Shown: piece by piece, positions 40,077 to 48,978 of the stretch
How the letters are laid out: each line of letters starts with the position of its first letter
How positions within the stretch are numbered: position 1 is the stretch's first letter
Assembly: GCA_040285745.1 (NCBI GenBank)
Contig: JAUFOR010000002.1
Span: 2,064,581 to 2,128,580, forward strand
Origin: Barthelona sp. PCE
Taxonomy: Eukaryota; Metamonada: BaSk clade
Direction of reading: 5' to 3'
Length of the DNA stretch: 64,000 nt
Notes under the pieces: model-generated
Told to the model about the DNA's origin: nothing
Databases searched by the model: none
What the model saw: only the letters and a program-made list of their open reading frames with translations
Program-made: the position numbers and the translations under genes

Positions 40077-40090
40077 CGGTTATGAAAAAT
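40077..40090 (-). promoter_or_regulatory. Initiator-like ATTTTTCATAACCG
   Basis: 15 bases before the SGTA ATG on the minus strand. The same TTTTCATAACC core lies at 53275-53285. Confidence 0.4.
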
Positions 40091-40123
40091 AAAACTCATT
40101 AAAAAGTAATACATAGAATTTAC

Positions 40124-41494
40124 TCATTCCTTGAAATGCTCGAGCCGCCTGTTGCGGTATGTCTGGTAAAGGTCATTCTTAAATTCAAGCGTAGATTTCA
40201 GCTTCTGTTCGTTTCCGCGTAAAACATCTAAAAACTCGGTGTTCTGCTGCACCAAATCATCTACAGTTGTTACCTTTAGCTTGAACTCCTTGTTGATGAT
40301 ATCAATTTCGTCGTCCAAACCACTGGGGAACTTGTAGCAAACTTCCCTTCTAGTGTTGTTGTATATGTTCGCAATGACTGGCCCCAGCACCTGCTTGGCA
40401 TCTTCGACGTCATCCAATACTAGAGTTTCTGATTGGATCTCCCCGTATCCCATCTTGAGGGTGATGTTAAAATCCTCAATAGGCTCCTTCGGCACAAGCT
40501 CCTGTGGCACCTCGATATGCTCTTGGTTGAGGTCAACAGGAAGGCACTGGTCGATGGAAGTGAACTGTATTGTCGTTGGCGTGGGTTTCGGTAGAGCAAC
40601 CTTTGGTACCTGATTTTTTTCATCTTTCTCAGGGATGTCAACCGGTGACAGTGGGATAGTGAGGCTGGGCATTTTCTCGTCACGTGTTACGCTGATGCTA
40701 ATTTTTGCGGGTGGCGACTTCACGTTCTTCTCATCTGATCGAGTTAATTGAACCAGTTGACAAAGGGCGTTAATCGAGTCTATCCATGACTGGGCAACGA
40801 TGCCGTTCACGGCAAGAAACACCAGTTTGATAGTGGAGAAGTGCACGACCCACACTCCTTCCTTGACGCCAACAAGTGCAGGCTCTGTGATGGATCCGAG
40901 GCTCAGGTTAAGAATAGGTTGCTCATCCCCTTCTCTCTCGTATATAAGCATGCGTTCTTGCGTCAGGAGGAGGAACACACGCATGAATGACATGTCTGGT
41001 CGGCCCAACTCGCTCGGGGTGGGGCTCAACAGGGCCATGTTAGCGGATTTGATAGAGGATACACTGAACTCGCTAACTTCCTCCTTGATGCTACGTAATA
41101 TCTGTAGTAGCTCTTCTCTGCGACCATTGGTGACAGAGAACGTGAAGAAGATGCTGCTTTCGAGGAGATTAAATGAAAATTCGTCCTCATTATCTTTTGC
41201 TGGTTGGATCGATGAAATATCTGCGATTGAATGTGTGGTTGTGAGCGCGTTGTCTCTGGGAGACACGATACGAATTTGTTTGTGCTCTAAATATGAGATT
41301 GTGACTTTTAAAAATATCCTAATCTTCCTTACACGCAGATACATATATTTGGTACATGTGGAGTACCGTTATATGCTGGATACGCTTCATAAAGAAGATA
41401 GATACACTGTAGACATACCAACAACTAGTTTTCTGAGTAGCTTACGTTTCCCACTGCCCACGATCTTATAGACTTCAAATTCTGTGACCGTCAT
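40124..41494 (-). CDS. Tandem PH-like domain protein (two exons)
   Basis: Exons 41494-41419 and 41286-40124 on the minus strand; 412 residues. Exon 1 encodes MTVTEFEVYKIVGSGKRKLL and ends in RKLVV; splicing joins it in frame to EHKQIRIVSPRDN, completing the first beta strands of a PH-like domain. A second PH-like domain lies at about 105-195 (FMRVFLLLTQERMLIYERE, ending AQSWIDSINALC). A Pro/Lys linker and a helical C-terminus (about 345-412) follow. It probably binds phosphoinositides or membranes. I could not assign a named family. The unspliced frame runs only into intron sequence upstream, so the frame-only start is wrong. Confidence 0.72.
41287..41418 (-). other. Spliceosomal intron in the PH-domain gene (132 nt)
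   Basis: Minus strand: starts GTATGTCTAC, ends TCTCATATTTAG. Splice sites match those of dyskerin and NAC-alpha, and the joined frame is open with correct phase. Confidence 0.75.
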
Positions 41495-42319
41495 GGTATT
41501 TGAAGACCTCTAAACCGTAAAAATTCCTTGAAATGGGTACAATATCGTAAAACATTCTATTGGTTTGAACTCTTATAGAGTAATACTATATTGGACACGT
41601 ATAGCGTGTGAAAAAACTGTACTTGAGTCTATGCGGTACTTTACAATTGCTTTAACATGAGGTTTAAATTTTTGCCTGGAATTGAGTTTTGCATTCAAAT
41701 TTTAATTTCAAGTCCTTTTCAACGTCCCCTGTTCGTTTTAGTTGCAATACAGGCAGATCTAAGCTATTTAATATGTGTACGAATGATCAACTTTTGTAAC
41801 GCATCATAAAAAGTCTTTTATGGATATTTAGAGTTATATTTTCGATCACCCAATGTTTAGAAAAGGACTGTTAGGGTGTGTGTGATGTATGTTTAAGACA
41901 TATAAGTAAAAATAGTTTAACCTGGTTTAGTGATAAAATAGTATCTGCAGGTTATTTTAAATACGGAAAAAAACTTATAGAACCCACAGAAGCGAAGGAA
42001 ATATAGAACGAAATGGTAAAGAAAATAATTTTCAAGTTCAAGTACTTCTATGGTTGAAGCACTTTCAAAGTGCTACTGACTGAGGTGAAATAGCCTACAG
42101 TAACAATAAACGAGAGTAATGTAAGATAAGTTAGCAAATGCAAAAAGTTCAGTTTTGGAAAATGAATATCTGTCACGCTGAATATAAACAGGATTATAGC
42201 ACTAATAGATGTGAGAAGTATCATCCTAACACACGTCAATGATAGTGTAAAGGATATATTGTGCTTTGTAAGGTATTTTTGATTTTCTCCCTTCTTCTTA
42301 CTTTGGATTAAATCTGCAT
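41495..42319. other. 0.8-kb region between divergent genes
   Basis: No supported gene. A hydrophobic minus-strand frame (42048-42329) has no good start and overlaps the transporter start. The rest is AT-rich and without repeats. It presumably holds both promoters. Confidence 0.5.
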
Positions 42320-43855
42320 ATGGTAGCAACGCTTCCTATTCCATATCATGACTACATTTTCACACCAAACGTCATTTTGGTCGTGGCAACATTCTTCTCA
42401 TTTTTGTTTTCGTTTGCAATGGGTGCAAATGATTCCGCAAATTCACTAGGAACAGCCGTGGGTAGTAAGTCAATCTCGTTACGTAAGGCACTATTAATTG
42501 GTGGTCTTTTTGAGGGTATTGGAACAGTACTTCTTGGAGCAGCTGTCTCAGATACCATTCGTAAGTCCATTATTGATCTCGACACAACAATTGAGTGGCG
42601 AGACTTTGCAGCTGGTATGTTGTGTGTTCTAATTGGAGGTTTCGTCTTCATCCTAGGTGCCACCTTCCTTAATCTTCCTGTCTCAACCACACACGCCGTT
42701 GTATCTGCCACAGCTGGCTGGTCTGTTGTCTACAAGGGGGATTTCTCTTCACTCAACATGGGTAAGTTGGGTACTATCGCAGCTTCTTGGGTTCTTTCTC
42801 CTGTGTTTGGTGGTCTTTGCGCTTATCTCATGTACAAGGTTGTGGAGGCAACGTCCATTAAGAAGGATGAGCCCTCCCAGTCGACCCAAAGAATGATGCC
42901 TGTATATTTCGGAGTTACTATCTTTATCCTTTCCATGTTCATTACAGTCAAGGCTTTCCCTGATGAGTGGAACGTAAGCATGCTTGTCGCCACAATCATG
43001 GCTGTTGTGATCAGTATTGTTTCTACCGTTGTCTTTTATTTCACAGCAATGAAGAAGTACAAGCATCGTTACCCCAAGGGCTGCGATGAAGATTTCCCTC
43101 TTGAGGAACACATGAAGCCCGTTGAAGAAGAAAGCGAGATCGAGGTTGAGCTCTCTGAAATGGAGGATGCCGAAGAAGCCGAAACCGTTGAAGGCGAGGA
43201 GAAGGAGGAGCACAAGACACGCCGTCGTGCTAACTCTTTGCTCCGTGATAAGGACGTCCTTGGATACGGTTCTAACTCTGATAGCGATTCCGACAGCAGT
43301 GATGAAGAGGACGATAACCTCAAGGTAGCCGCCCACGCTAAGTTCACCCCCGGTCAGCTTATGTTCATCCCTCTCCAAGTCATTGCATCTTTCGCACAGG
43401 CTCTCGGCCACGGTGCTAACGATGCAGCTAACGCCCTCGCACCCCTTGGTGCCATTGTCGGTGTGTGGCAGACCGAATCCATCGAGCTTGAGAACGCCAT
43501 TCCCATGTGGGCTACTCTTCTGACTGCTACTGGTATCATTATTGGTCTCCTTGTATTAGGTCACCGCGTTATTGGTACGATTGGTGAGGGTATTGCCTCA
43601 GTCTGCCCAAGATCCGGTTTCGTCGCATCATTCGCCTCTACGCTTATGGTTTTGATTGGATCAGCTCTTGGTCTTCCTCTATCTTCCTCTCACATTCTCA
43701 CAGGGTCAGTTGTCGGTGTATCCATCGCAAAGGGTGTCCCTGTTAAGTGGAAGCTCGTTGGTTCAATCGGTATCAGTTGGATCGTCACATTACCCGCATC
43801 TGCCGCCGCTACGGCAGGTTTCTACGCCCTGATTAAACTTGGGCAGTCCTCATAG
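42320..43855 (+). CDS. PiT-family inorganic phosphate transporter
   Basis: 511 residues. Both PiT signature repeats are present: GANDSANSLGTAVGS in the first helix region and GANDAANALAPLG in the second half. About five hydrophobic helices on each side flank a cytosolic loop of some 100 residues (about 240-340) that is highly acidic and Ser/Asp-rich. The family couples phosphate uptake to Na+ or H+ at the plasma membrane; which ion is not clear from sequence. Length fits the family. Codon choice in the second half is strongly biased to AAG and C-ending codons, as in the dyskerin gene, suggesting high expression. Confidence 0.93.
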   Translation: MVATLPIPYHDYIFTPNVILVVATFFSFLFSFAMGANDSANSLGTAVGSKSISLRKALLIGGLFEGIGTVLLGAAVSDTIRKSIIDLDTTIEWRDFAAGMLCVLIGGFVFILGATFLNLPVSTTHAVVSATAGWSVVYKGDFSSLNMGKLGTIAASWVLSPVFGGLCAYLMYKVVEATSIKKDEPSQSTQRMMPVYFGVTIFILSMFITVKAFPDEWNVSMLVATIMAVVISIVSTVVFYFTAMKKYKHRYPKGCDEDFPLEEHMKPVEEESEIEVELSEMEDAEEAETVEGEEKEEHKTRRRANSLLRDKDVLGYGSNSDSDSDSSDEEDDNLKVAAHAKFTPGQLMFIPLQVIASFAQALGHGANDAANALAPLGAIVGVWQTESIELENAIPMWATLLTATGIIIGLLVLGHRVIGTIGEGIASVCPRSGFVASFASTLMVLIGSALGLPLSSSHILTGSVVGVSIAKGVPVKWKLVGSIGISWIVTLPASAAATAGFYALIKLGQSS

Positions 43856-43893
43856 TCATATCCCCGCTGTTAATTGCAGTAAAAACTTGTTTT

Positions 43894-44817
43894 TTATTCA
43901 CTTTCATCGTCGTCTTCCAGCACTCTTTGCTGCTTCTTTTTGATTAGGTCAAAATCTTCGATATCGCTTTCGCTCGATAGTTCTCCGTCACTTTCATTGT
44001 AACCTCCAATACCATCCTCTACTACAATTGAGCTGATTAACTTCAGTTCTTCCTGTTGCTCCTTTGATTTCTGACGACGTACCTGTGACGCTGTACGTTT
44101 CTTCTCCATCTCAAACAGTGGGATGGATGCTTCGTCGATAGGCTCGGGTTTTGGTTCTCTAAGTTTAGAAATATCTATATCGAAATCAATATCATCATCA
44201 TTTACGCCAAGAGCTGTATTCATCGGCATTTGCATCGGTAGAGAACTATCCAAAGGTGCCACTGGATCGAATGGAGCGTTAGGGATGAAAGGTTCGAACT
44301 CTTCATCAGAAAAAACAAGACTAGCATCATCTTCGTTACGGTGATGGTATAAATCATAGTGCTCCATGTTATATCCCCGCTGCTTGAGGGCTTCCAGCTG
44401 TGCTTCTGTGATTTCGGGATCGAAACGACCCATCTCGGCAACATCTTTCAGTCGATTGCGAATCTTTGGGTTCTTGGCTTTTGTGAGGTTATAGATACCA
44501 AATGCAAATTTGGGAAAATCCTTGCCGCTTCTATTGTCGAAACGCATTGCCCAAGTACTGAAAAACTTGCTCAAGTACTCGAAAACTTGGCTTGGCCTCA
44601 TTTTCTCCAATTTTTCAGGGGAGTAACAATATTTAAGCAGCCAGTTTACACCCACATCGGGGTCAAACAATCGCTCAGCCTTCTCACTAGCTGTTTGAGG
44701 TTTCTTACTGGTTTTTTTTTTAGCCGATTGAAGTTCATTCAGATCGAATGTATCATCGAGTAAATCACCCGGGTCCATGTCTATCATGGTATCTAGCATA
44801 GATGTTCTGTTGGTCAT
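43894..44817 (-). CDS. Swi3/TIPIN-like replication fork protein
   Basis: 307 residues. Residues 52-130 (GVNWLLKYCYSPEKLEKM, then FSTWAMRF, FPKFAFGIYNL and KIRNRLKDV) match the Swi3 domain of TIPIN/Csm3 in helix spacing and key Leu, Trp and Phe positions. The rest is acidic with short basic patches and ends EDDDESE. TIPIN binds Timeless in the fork protection complex in the nucleus. The match is by pattern and modest, so an unrelated helical protein is possible. It converges with the PiT gene, 38 bases between stops, and is divergent from the TPR gene. Confidence 0.5.
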   Translation of the reverse strand: MTNRTSMLDTMIDMDPGDLLDDTFDLNELQSAKKKTSKKPQTASEKAERLFDPDVGVNWLLKYCYSPEKLEKMRPSQVFEYLSKFFSTWAMRFDNRSGKDFPKFAFGIYNLTKAKNPKIRNRLKDVAEMGRFDPEITEAQLEALKQRGYNMEHYDLYHHRNEDDASLVFSDEEFEPFIPNAPFDPVAPLDSSLPMQMPMNTALGVNDDDIDFDIDISKLREPKPEPIDEASIPLFEMEKKRTASQVRRQKSKEQQEELKLISSIVVEDGIGGYNESDGELSSESDIEDFDLIKKKQQRVLEDDDESE

Positions 44818-44987
44818 TGCAATTTTGACGACATAGATGTGAAAAGGGATGTAAGTGCAATTACATGGAATATTGTCGCTGTATAGCTTCCTAATTACAT
44901 TGAGACAGGAAGGAAGGGTGAATTATATTTTTTAAGTATATGTGGAAGTGTTTGTGAGTTTTTTTCTTATCTAACATCATTCAGCAC

Positions 44988-45899
44988 ATGAAATCAGCGG
45001 ATCAAATCATCAAAGAGGCAAAGGAGCAGGTCCAAAAGGGGGATATTAGCAAAGCAGCTAATATTCTAGTAAGGGGTGTTGATTCATACCCTGAAAACAT
45101 CACAATGCTTGAAACAGCAGCTGAAATATTCATGATGGGCCAGCTGGGGCCACAGGCGCTTTACTGTTTGGAACAATCTTTTAAACTGGACGATGAAGGA
45201 AAGCGTGCCACTCGTCATTTCCTTATAGGGCAACTGCTTGACGCAGAGTCCGCCGTTGAGCATCTTACATCAGCATTTGACATACTTACGAGTGGAATCG
45301 ATGAAGAATTGTCGGAGAAAGAGATGGTTAGTCGTGTTGGCGATGTTTTGTGCGCTTTACTCGAGACTTACATCACCGATCTTGCCGAGAACCTGGATGA
45401 AAACGAGGGTTTCAAGGCTGCTGTGGAAGCAGCTGTCGAATACCTTGAAGATAATTCATCTTTTGACCTGTGTGTTACGCTGGGAGACTGTTACCTGAGC
45501 ATGCATGATGGGGACAGTGCAGTGGAGTGCTTGGAGGCCGCATGGGAGCGCTTCGAGACAGATTTCGATGAATGTAACGAATCGCGCCTTTTCCGGTTTG
45601 GTCAACTTCTAGTTGAAATACAGCAAGAGGATAAGGCCATAGAGGTCCTAAACGCCTCGGTGTCATACAACGAGGACAACATAGAGGTACTAGAACTGCT
45701 TGGCTCACTTTTATTGATGAACAATGATGAAGACGCTTTGGAAATATGCCAAAAGGGATCAAACGTGTGTCGAGGCACGATTCGTGATTTACAGGATGCG
45801 GACGAGGTGGATACAGATCTCATTGAGTACTTTAGCGCTTTCAAACAACGTTTCGAGGCATTAGAAGACCACATTAAAAATTCTCCTGAAGACGAGTAG
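44988..45899 (+). CDS. TPR protein, possibly Acl4-like ribosomal-protein chaperone
   Basis: 303 residues made of TPR-like helix pairs (QVQKGDISKAANILVRGVDS, MMGQLGPQALYCLEQS, DCYLSMHDGDSAVECL, SLLLMNNDEDALEIC) with a strongly acidic C-terminus. Number of repeats, length and acidic tail resemble Acl4, the dedicated chaperone of ribosomal protein uL4, but generic TPR proteins cannot be excluded. It would act in cytoplasm or nucleus. Its stop codon is separated by one base from that of the convergent CFIm25 gene. Upstream TCTAACATCATTCAG resembles an acceptor, but no upstream exon was found. Confidence 0.65.
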   Translation: MKSADQIIKEAKEQVQKGDISKAANILVRGVDSYPENITMLETAAEIFMMGQLGPQALYCLEQSFKLDDEGKRATRHFLIGQLLDAESAVEHLTSAFDILTSGIDEELSEKEMVSRVGDVLCALLETYITDLAENLDENEGFKAAVEAAVEYLEDNSSFDLCVTLGDCYLSMHDGDSAVECLEAAWERFETDFDECNESRLFRFGQLLVEIQQEDKAIEVLNASVSYNEDNIEVLELLGSLLLMNNDEDALEICQKGSNVCRGTIRDLQDADEVDTDLIEYFSAFKQRFEALEDHIKNSPEDE

Positions 45900-45900
45900 A

Positions 45901-46458
45901 TCATTTGCATCTCCATGACTGGCTCTCGCGTGATATGCTGGCCGGGATATGGTAGCACTCTGGTGTGTATCTTCCGGCATTTGCCAATAAATCAAACAAC
46001 GGTGCACACTTCAACTGAACACCCTGGGGTACCGTGAACGTCAAGTGCTCTGGGAGCTCGCACACATAGAAGTGTAGCGTCTGACGGGGAGATGTGCAAT
46101 GCGGTGGAATGTATGGATAAAATCGAGGATCAAGAGAAGGTCTATAAAGGCATGCCACCTTCTTTAGCACCTGAATCGTGTTGCACTGCTCGCCGACCCA
46201 CGGTTCAAGCGACTCAGTACGCATTGTAAAGTTGTTATTGGCACGAATGATTGGAAAGTGGAAGAGACCGTTTGCCTCTGGTGTGCTGAACAGGAAAACA
46301 TGCGGATGCTCGTAGTCGTGGCACAATAGTATGGGAATGTGACACTCAATACCCTCTCTAAGTTCCTTTTGAGTTGGAAAGGTTGGTATTTGGCGGTTTT
46401 GTTGTGCAATTGCATAATTGTCCTTCGAATAAAGGGTGATTGGCTGTTGGAATGACAT
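45901..46458 (-). CDS. CFIm25 / NUDT21-like cleavage factor subunit
   Basis: 185 residues. ITLYSKDNYA at the start, then a Nudix-fold core with HPHVFLFSTPEANGLFHFP, and the diagnostic C-terminal segment PRFYPYIPPHCTSPRQTLHF and VPQGVQLKCAPLFDLLANAG, which aligns with human NUDT21 (YPYIPAHITKPKEHKKLF, then PLFELYDNA). The Nudix-box Glu cluster is absent, as in CFIm25, which binds UGUA in pre-mRNA instead of hydrolysing nucleotides. It acts in the nucleus in poly(A)-site choice. It is slightly shorter than the animal form (227), lacking the N-terminal extension. It shares a 66-base bidirectional promoter with the next gene. Confidence 0.9.
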   Translation of the reverse strand: MSFQQPITLYSKDNYAIAQQNRQIPTFPTQKELREGIECHIPILLCHDYEHPHVFLFSTPEANGLFHFPIIRANNNFTMRTESLEPWVGEQCNTIQVLKKVACLYRPSLDPRFYPYIPPHCTSPRQTLHFYVCELPEHLTFTVPQGVQLKCAPLFDLLANAGRYTPECYHIPASISRESQSWRCK

Positions 46459-46476
46459 ATGAATTCACTTTGATAT

Positions 46477-46488
46477 TGATGAAAAGGG
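46477..46488 (-). promoter_or_regulatory. Initiator-like CCCTTTTCATCA in a bidirectional promoter
   Basis: 18 bases before the CFIm25 ATG on the minus strand, within a 66-base space between two divergent start codons. Both promoters must overlap. Confidence 0.45.
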
Positions 46489-46524
46489 TGTAATTCGATA
46501 TCACACCTTTACTTCAGTGTCAAT

Positions 46525-47889
46525 ATGCCAGGACTGTCGTCAAATCTGCGTGCAAAGCGACAATCGACCTTCAGAACCAATATCCCACAGTTTAAGGGTA
46601 GCGCAAACGATGCGGATTTGCTTTCTCGTCTTGTTGGTCTTTGTGACGATCGAAAGATCCGTGAGAAACAGGAAACAGCTTGTATGACGGGAGAGCCAGA
46701 GGTTGAAGAACCAGTGTCAGACGGTGAAGAGCAGGCAAAAGAAAGTGAGGAAATGTTTACATTTCCGCAGTTTAAGGCAGCAGAGCCAGCAACAGAAGTG
46801 TCCGATTCGCTGTACGAGAACCCCACAAAGAAGAGGAAGCTCTTATTCAAAGTGCCTGAGGCAAAGAATAAGCCTTCTAAGGCTGATGATAGAAGCGTAA
46901 TATCTTTATTGAGCGCACGTACACACCATCTGGAGGTGCTTTTGAAGTCACGTGACGTCGAGATAGCGAGCCTCAAACTAGAGATCGACGAACTGCACCG
47001 CATCAAGCAGAACAGTGATAGTGTGGAGGTCAAACGTTTGCAGAACCAGTTGGTCGCGATGACGCAGTTTTTGGAGGACTATGGGCTCGTGTGGCTAGGA
47101 GGCGCCGAGGGAGCGAGACCATCAGCCGTTGGCCCAGTCCCAGCAGCAGTCCAGCAGTTCCCTGTTGATTTTGCCAAGGAGTTCGTCTCTGCACTGAGGG
47201 GCATCAGCGCGGTGGCCGATGAGCAGGTTGATGCGACTTTTGTTAGGGACGGAAAGGTGACGAAGCTGACGACCGCAGAGGTGCCCATTGTGGTGTTTAA
47301 GAACGGTTTCTCTGTGGATCGAGGCATGTTCCGTGCTTTCGACTCGCCTTCTTCTCTGGGATTCGTCCAGGATATCATGGAGGGGTACTACCCAACAGAG
47401 TTTAAGGAGAAATTTCCAAAGGGACTTGGGTTCGAGATCCACGACAGCTCAGACCAATCATATGAGGACTATAAGAGCGCAAGTACTGGTGTACACACCG
47501 TTCATAACGCCCCGCGTCCACTCTCCCCCGGTGCACTGGTTGCTAAGCTTCCAACGAGCAAGAATGGAGTTTCTGTACGAAAAGATATTGAGGACAGTTT
47601 CGGGTTTGCCAAGAACGATAGCAGAGCCCAGTTACTACAGACGATCCGTCTGGACGATGCGTTGGATACAAACGTCGCTACTACTAAGATTCGTATTAAG
47701 ACCGATACTGGTATCATTCAAATCCGTTTACCAATTACTGAGACGGTCCGGGCACTGCTGAACCATGTTATCAACCACGGCCATACTGGCCGTCGGGTGT
47801 TCTGCCCTGCAAAGAGGGCGGATCTTGAGTTGGATGCAACACTGCAAGAGTGTGAGTTATTCCCGCAAGCTTTTGTGATTGTGAATTAG
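46525..47889 (+). CDS. UBXN11 (socius)-like SEP-UBX protein
   Basis: 454 residues. An N-terminal low-complexity region and coiled coil (about 125-190: LSARTHHLEVLLKSRDVEIA, then LKLEIDELHRIK) are followed by a SEP domain at about 250-320 (VPIVVFKNGFSVDRG, FRAFDSPSS, FVQDIMEGYYPTEF) and a C-terminal UBX domain (about 370-454: TIRLDDALDTN, TKIRIKTDTGIIQIRLP, LFPQAFVIVN). Coiled coil-SEP-UBX is the UBXN11 order; UBX binds Cdc48/p97. p47 differs by having a UBA and no coiled coil. It is a likely p97 adaptor in a flagellated cell. The gene overlaps the end of the small convergent frame by four bases. Confidence 0.85.
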   Translation: MPGLSSNLRAKRQSTFRTNIPQFKGSANDADLLSRLVGLCDDRKIREKQETACMTGEPEVEEPVSDGEEQAKESEEMFTFPQFKAAEPATEVSDSLYENPTKKRKLLFKVPEAKNKPSKADDRSVISLLSARTHHLEVLLKSRDVEIASLKLEIDELHRIKQNSDSVEVKRLQNQLVAMTQFLEDYGLVWLGGAEGARPSAVGPVPAAVQQFPVDFAKEFVSALRGISAVADEQVDATFVRDGKVTKLTTAEVPIVVFKNGFSVDRGMFRAFDSPSSLGFVQDIMEGYYPTEFKEKFPKGLGFEIHDSSDQSYEDYKSASTGVHTVHNAPRPLSPGALVAKLPTSKNGVSVRKDIEDSFGFAKNDSRAQLLQTIRLDDALDTNVATTKIRIKTDTGIIQIRLPITETVRALLNHVINHGHTGRRVFCPAKRADLELDATLQECELFPQAFVIVN

Positions 47890-48110
47890 CATGGTGGAGG
47901 AGCTGCACTGCGACACCTTCGAATCTGTGGCATTGGGTTGTCTCTCACTTCTCTAGGTCTCTCTGAGCAGGCTTGGTATCGTTTCACGCCTCTTAGGAAT
48001 AGCGGACTGTTGAAATGTGACAGGTTCTTTGTGTCATCGGTTTTAAACGGTTTTTGGTCTCCTACAATGGGTGTAGGCATGTTTTCTTGCACAACAGGCG
48101 GTGTAGACAT
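47886..48110 (-). CDS. Small basic protein (74 residues), uncertain
   Basis: An ATG-started frame converging on and overlapping the UBXN11-like gene by four bases. The product is Pro-rich at both ends (MSTPPVV, AAPPPC) with a Cys and Arg-rich middle. No domain. The gap of 282 bases between flanking genes would otherwise be empty, so a small gene is plausible. Confidence 0.35.
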   Translation of the reverse strand: MSTPPVVQENMPTPIVGDQKPFKTDDTKNLSHFNSPLFLRGVKRYQACSERPREVRDNPMPQIRRCRSAAPPPC

Positions 48111-48171
48111 TTTGATGGGGTGAAAAAAACAAAAGCAAATACGAACTTTTCAATTGTGTTGTTTATTCTTG

Positions 48172-48873
48172 TTAGGATGCAAACTTGATGTATGCGTTTG
48201 TCATGCTTAGAGTATCTCTGTAGTTGATGTTGTCTGCGCGAAGCAGAGATACTAGCCCGTATTGTTCCTCGTATTCAGCAATGGTTTTAACGGTGCTCTG
48301 AGACTCGAAGAATTTCAGAATGTCTCTCTCCATCATCGCGATTGTTGCCTCATCTACACCATGCGCCACTTCAACGTCAAGATAGAAAGATGGTTCCAGA
48401 CCTAATTCCAGGATTTGTGCAGCAAGTTCAGGGTGTTTGTTCAGAATTCCATATTGTTTAGCACGTACTGATATGAGTAAGACATTATGCAATCTTTTCA
48501 TGAGTTTGATGAATATTATAAGCTGTAAAAGTCGTAGTTTGACAGTATCATTGCTATGTGTGACTAATTGAAGATCAAGAAGAGAGAAATAGGGACTTTT
48601 GTTGAATTTGAACCTTAAAATGTGCTCTGCAAACGCTAAAATCTCAGATGGCGTCCTATTATCTGGGTTTAACGTTGTTGGTGCCATTTTTATGAAATAA
48701 CTTGACAATTTATGTGAAAACCTAAAGATTACATAGTGAAACACTTCACTATAGATGCGTGCATCATTTCCCAACTGTTTGATATCTGAAAAAAGTGAAC
48801 TAATTTCTTCCGGCGGCATTTTTAGAACTTTTAAATCGACTCTCAACGCATGGACAAGATCTATAACGTTCAT
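48172..48873 (-). CDS. CEP44-like centriolar/basal body protein
   Basis: 233 residues. The N-terminal 130 residues (LRVDLKVLKMPPEEISSLF, FSHKLSSYFIKMAP, ILRFKFNKSPYFSLLDLQL, then a KLRLLQLIIFIKLMKRLH helix) follow the CEP44 N-terminal domain: helix of L-V-L-PEE, a central FHY-RYS segment and L-FNYKP-L--QF. The rest is helical, without the animal protein's long coiled-coil tail. CEP44 localises to centrioles and supports centriole-to-centrosome conversion. This fits a flagellated cell. The match is by pattern. An initiator-like CGCTTCATTTTG lies just upstream. Confidence 0.55.
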   Translation of the reverse strand: MNVIDLVHALRVDLKVLKMPPEEISSLFSDIKQLGNDARIYSEVFHYVIFRFSHKLSSYFIKMAPTTLNPDNRTPSEILAFAEHILRFKFNKSPYFSLLDLQLVTHSNDTVKLRLLQLIIFIKLMKRLHNVLLISVRAKQYGILNKHPELAAQILELGLEPSFYLDVEVAHGVDEATIAMMERDILKFFESQSTVKTIAEYEEQYGLVSLLRADNINYRDTLSMTNAYIKFAS

Positions 48874-48978
48874 ATGTCAAAATGAAGCGCTTCACAGAAT
48901 TAAAAGAGTACAGAAAAGAGTTTGAATGTGTAAAACGATTTCTTTAAGTATACTATTTTAAGAGATTGAGCACTAAAA

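Noticed and set aside
42048-42329. A 93-codon hydrophobic minus-strand frame next to the transporter.
   Set aside because: It starts on TTG inside the PiT gene, and the only ATG gives a short two-helix peptide without support.
44960-44990. Possible acceptor TCTAACATCATTCAG before the TPR gene.
   Set aside because: It lacks the ATTTAG ending of the other introns, and no matching GTATGT exon with coding sense lies upstream.
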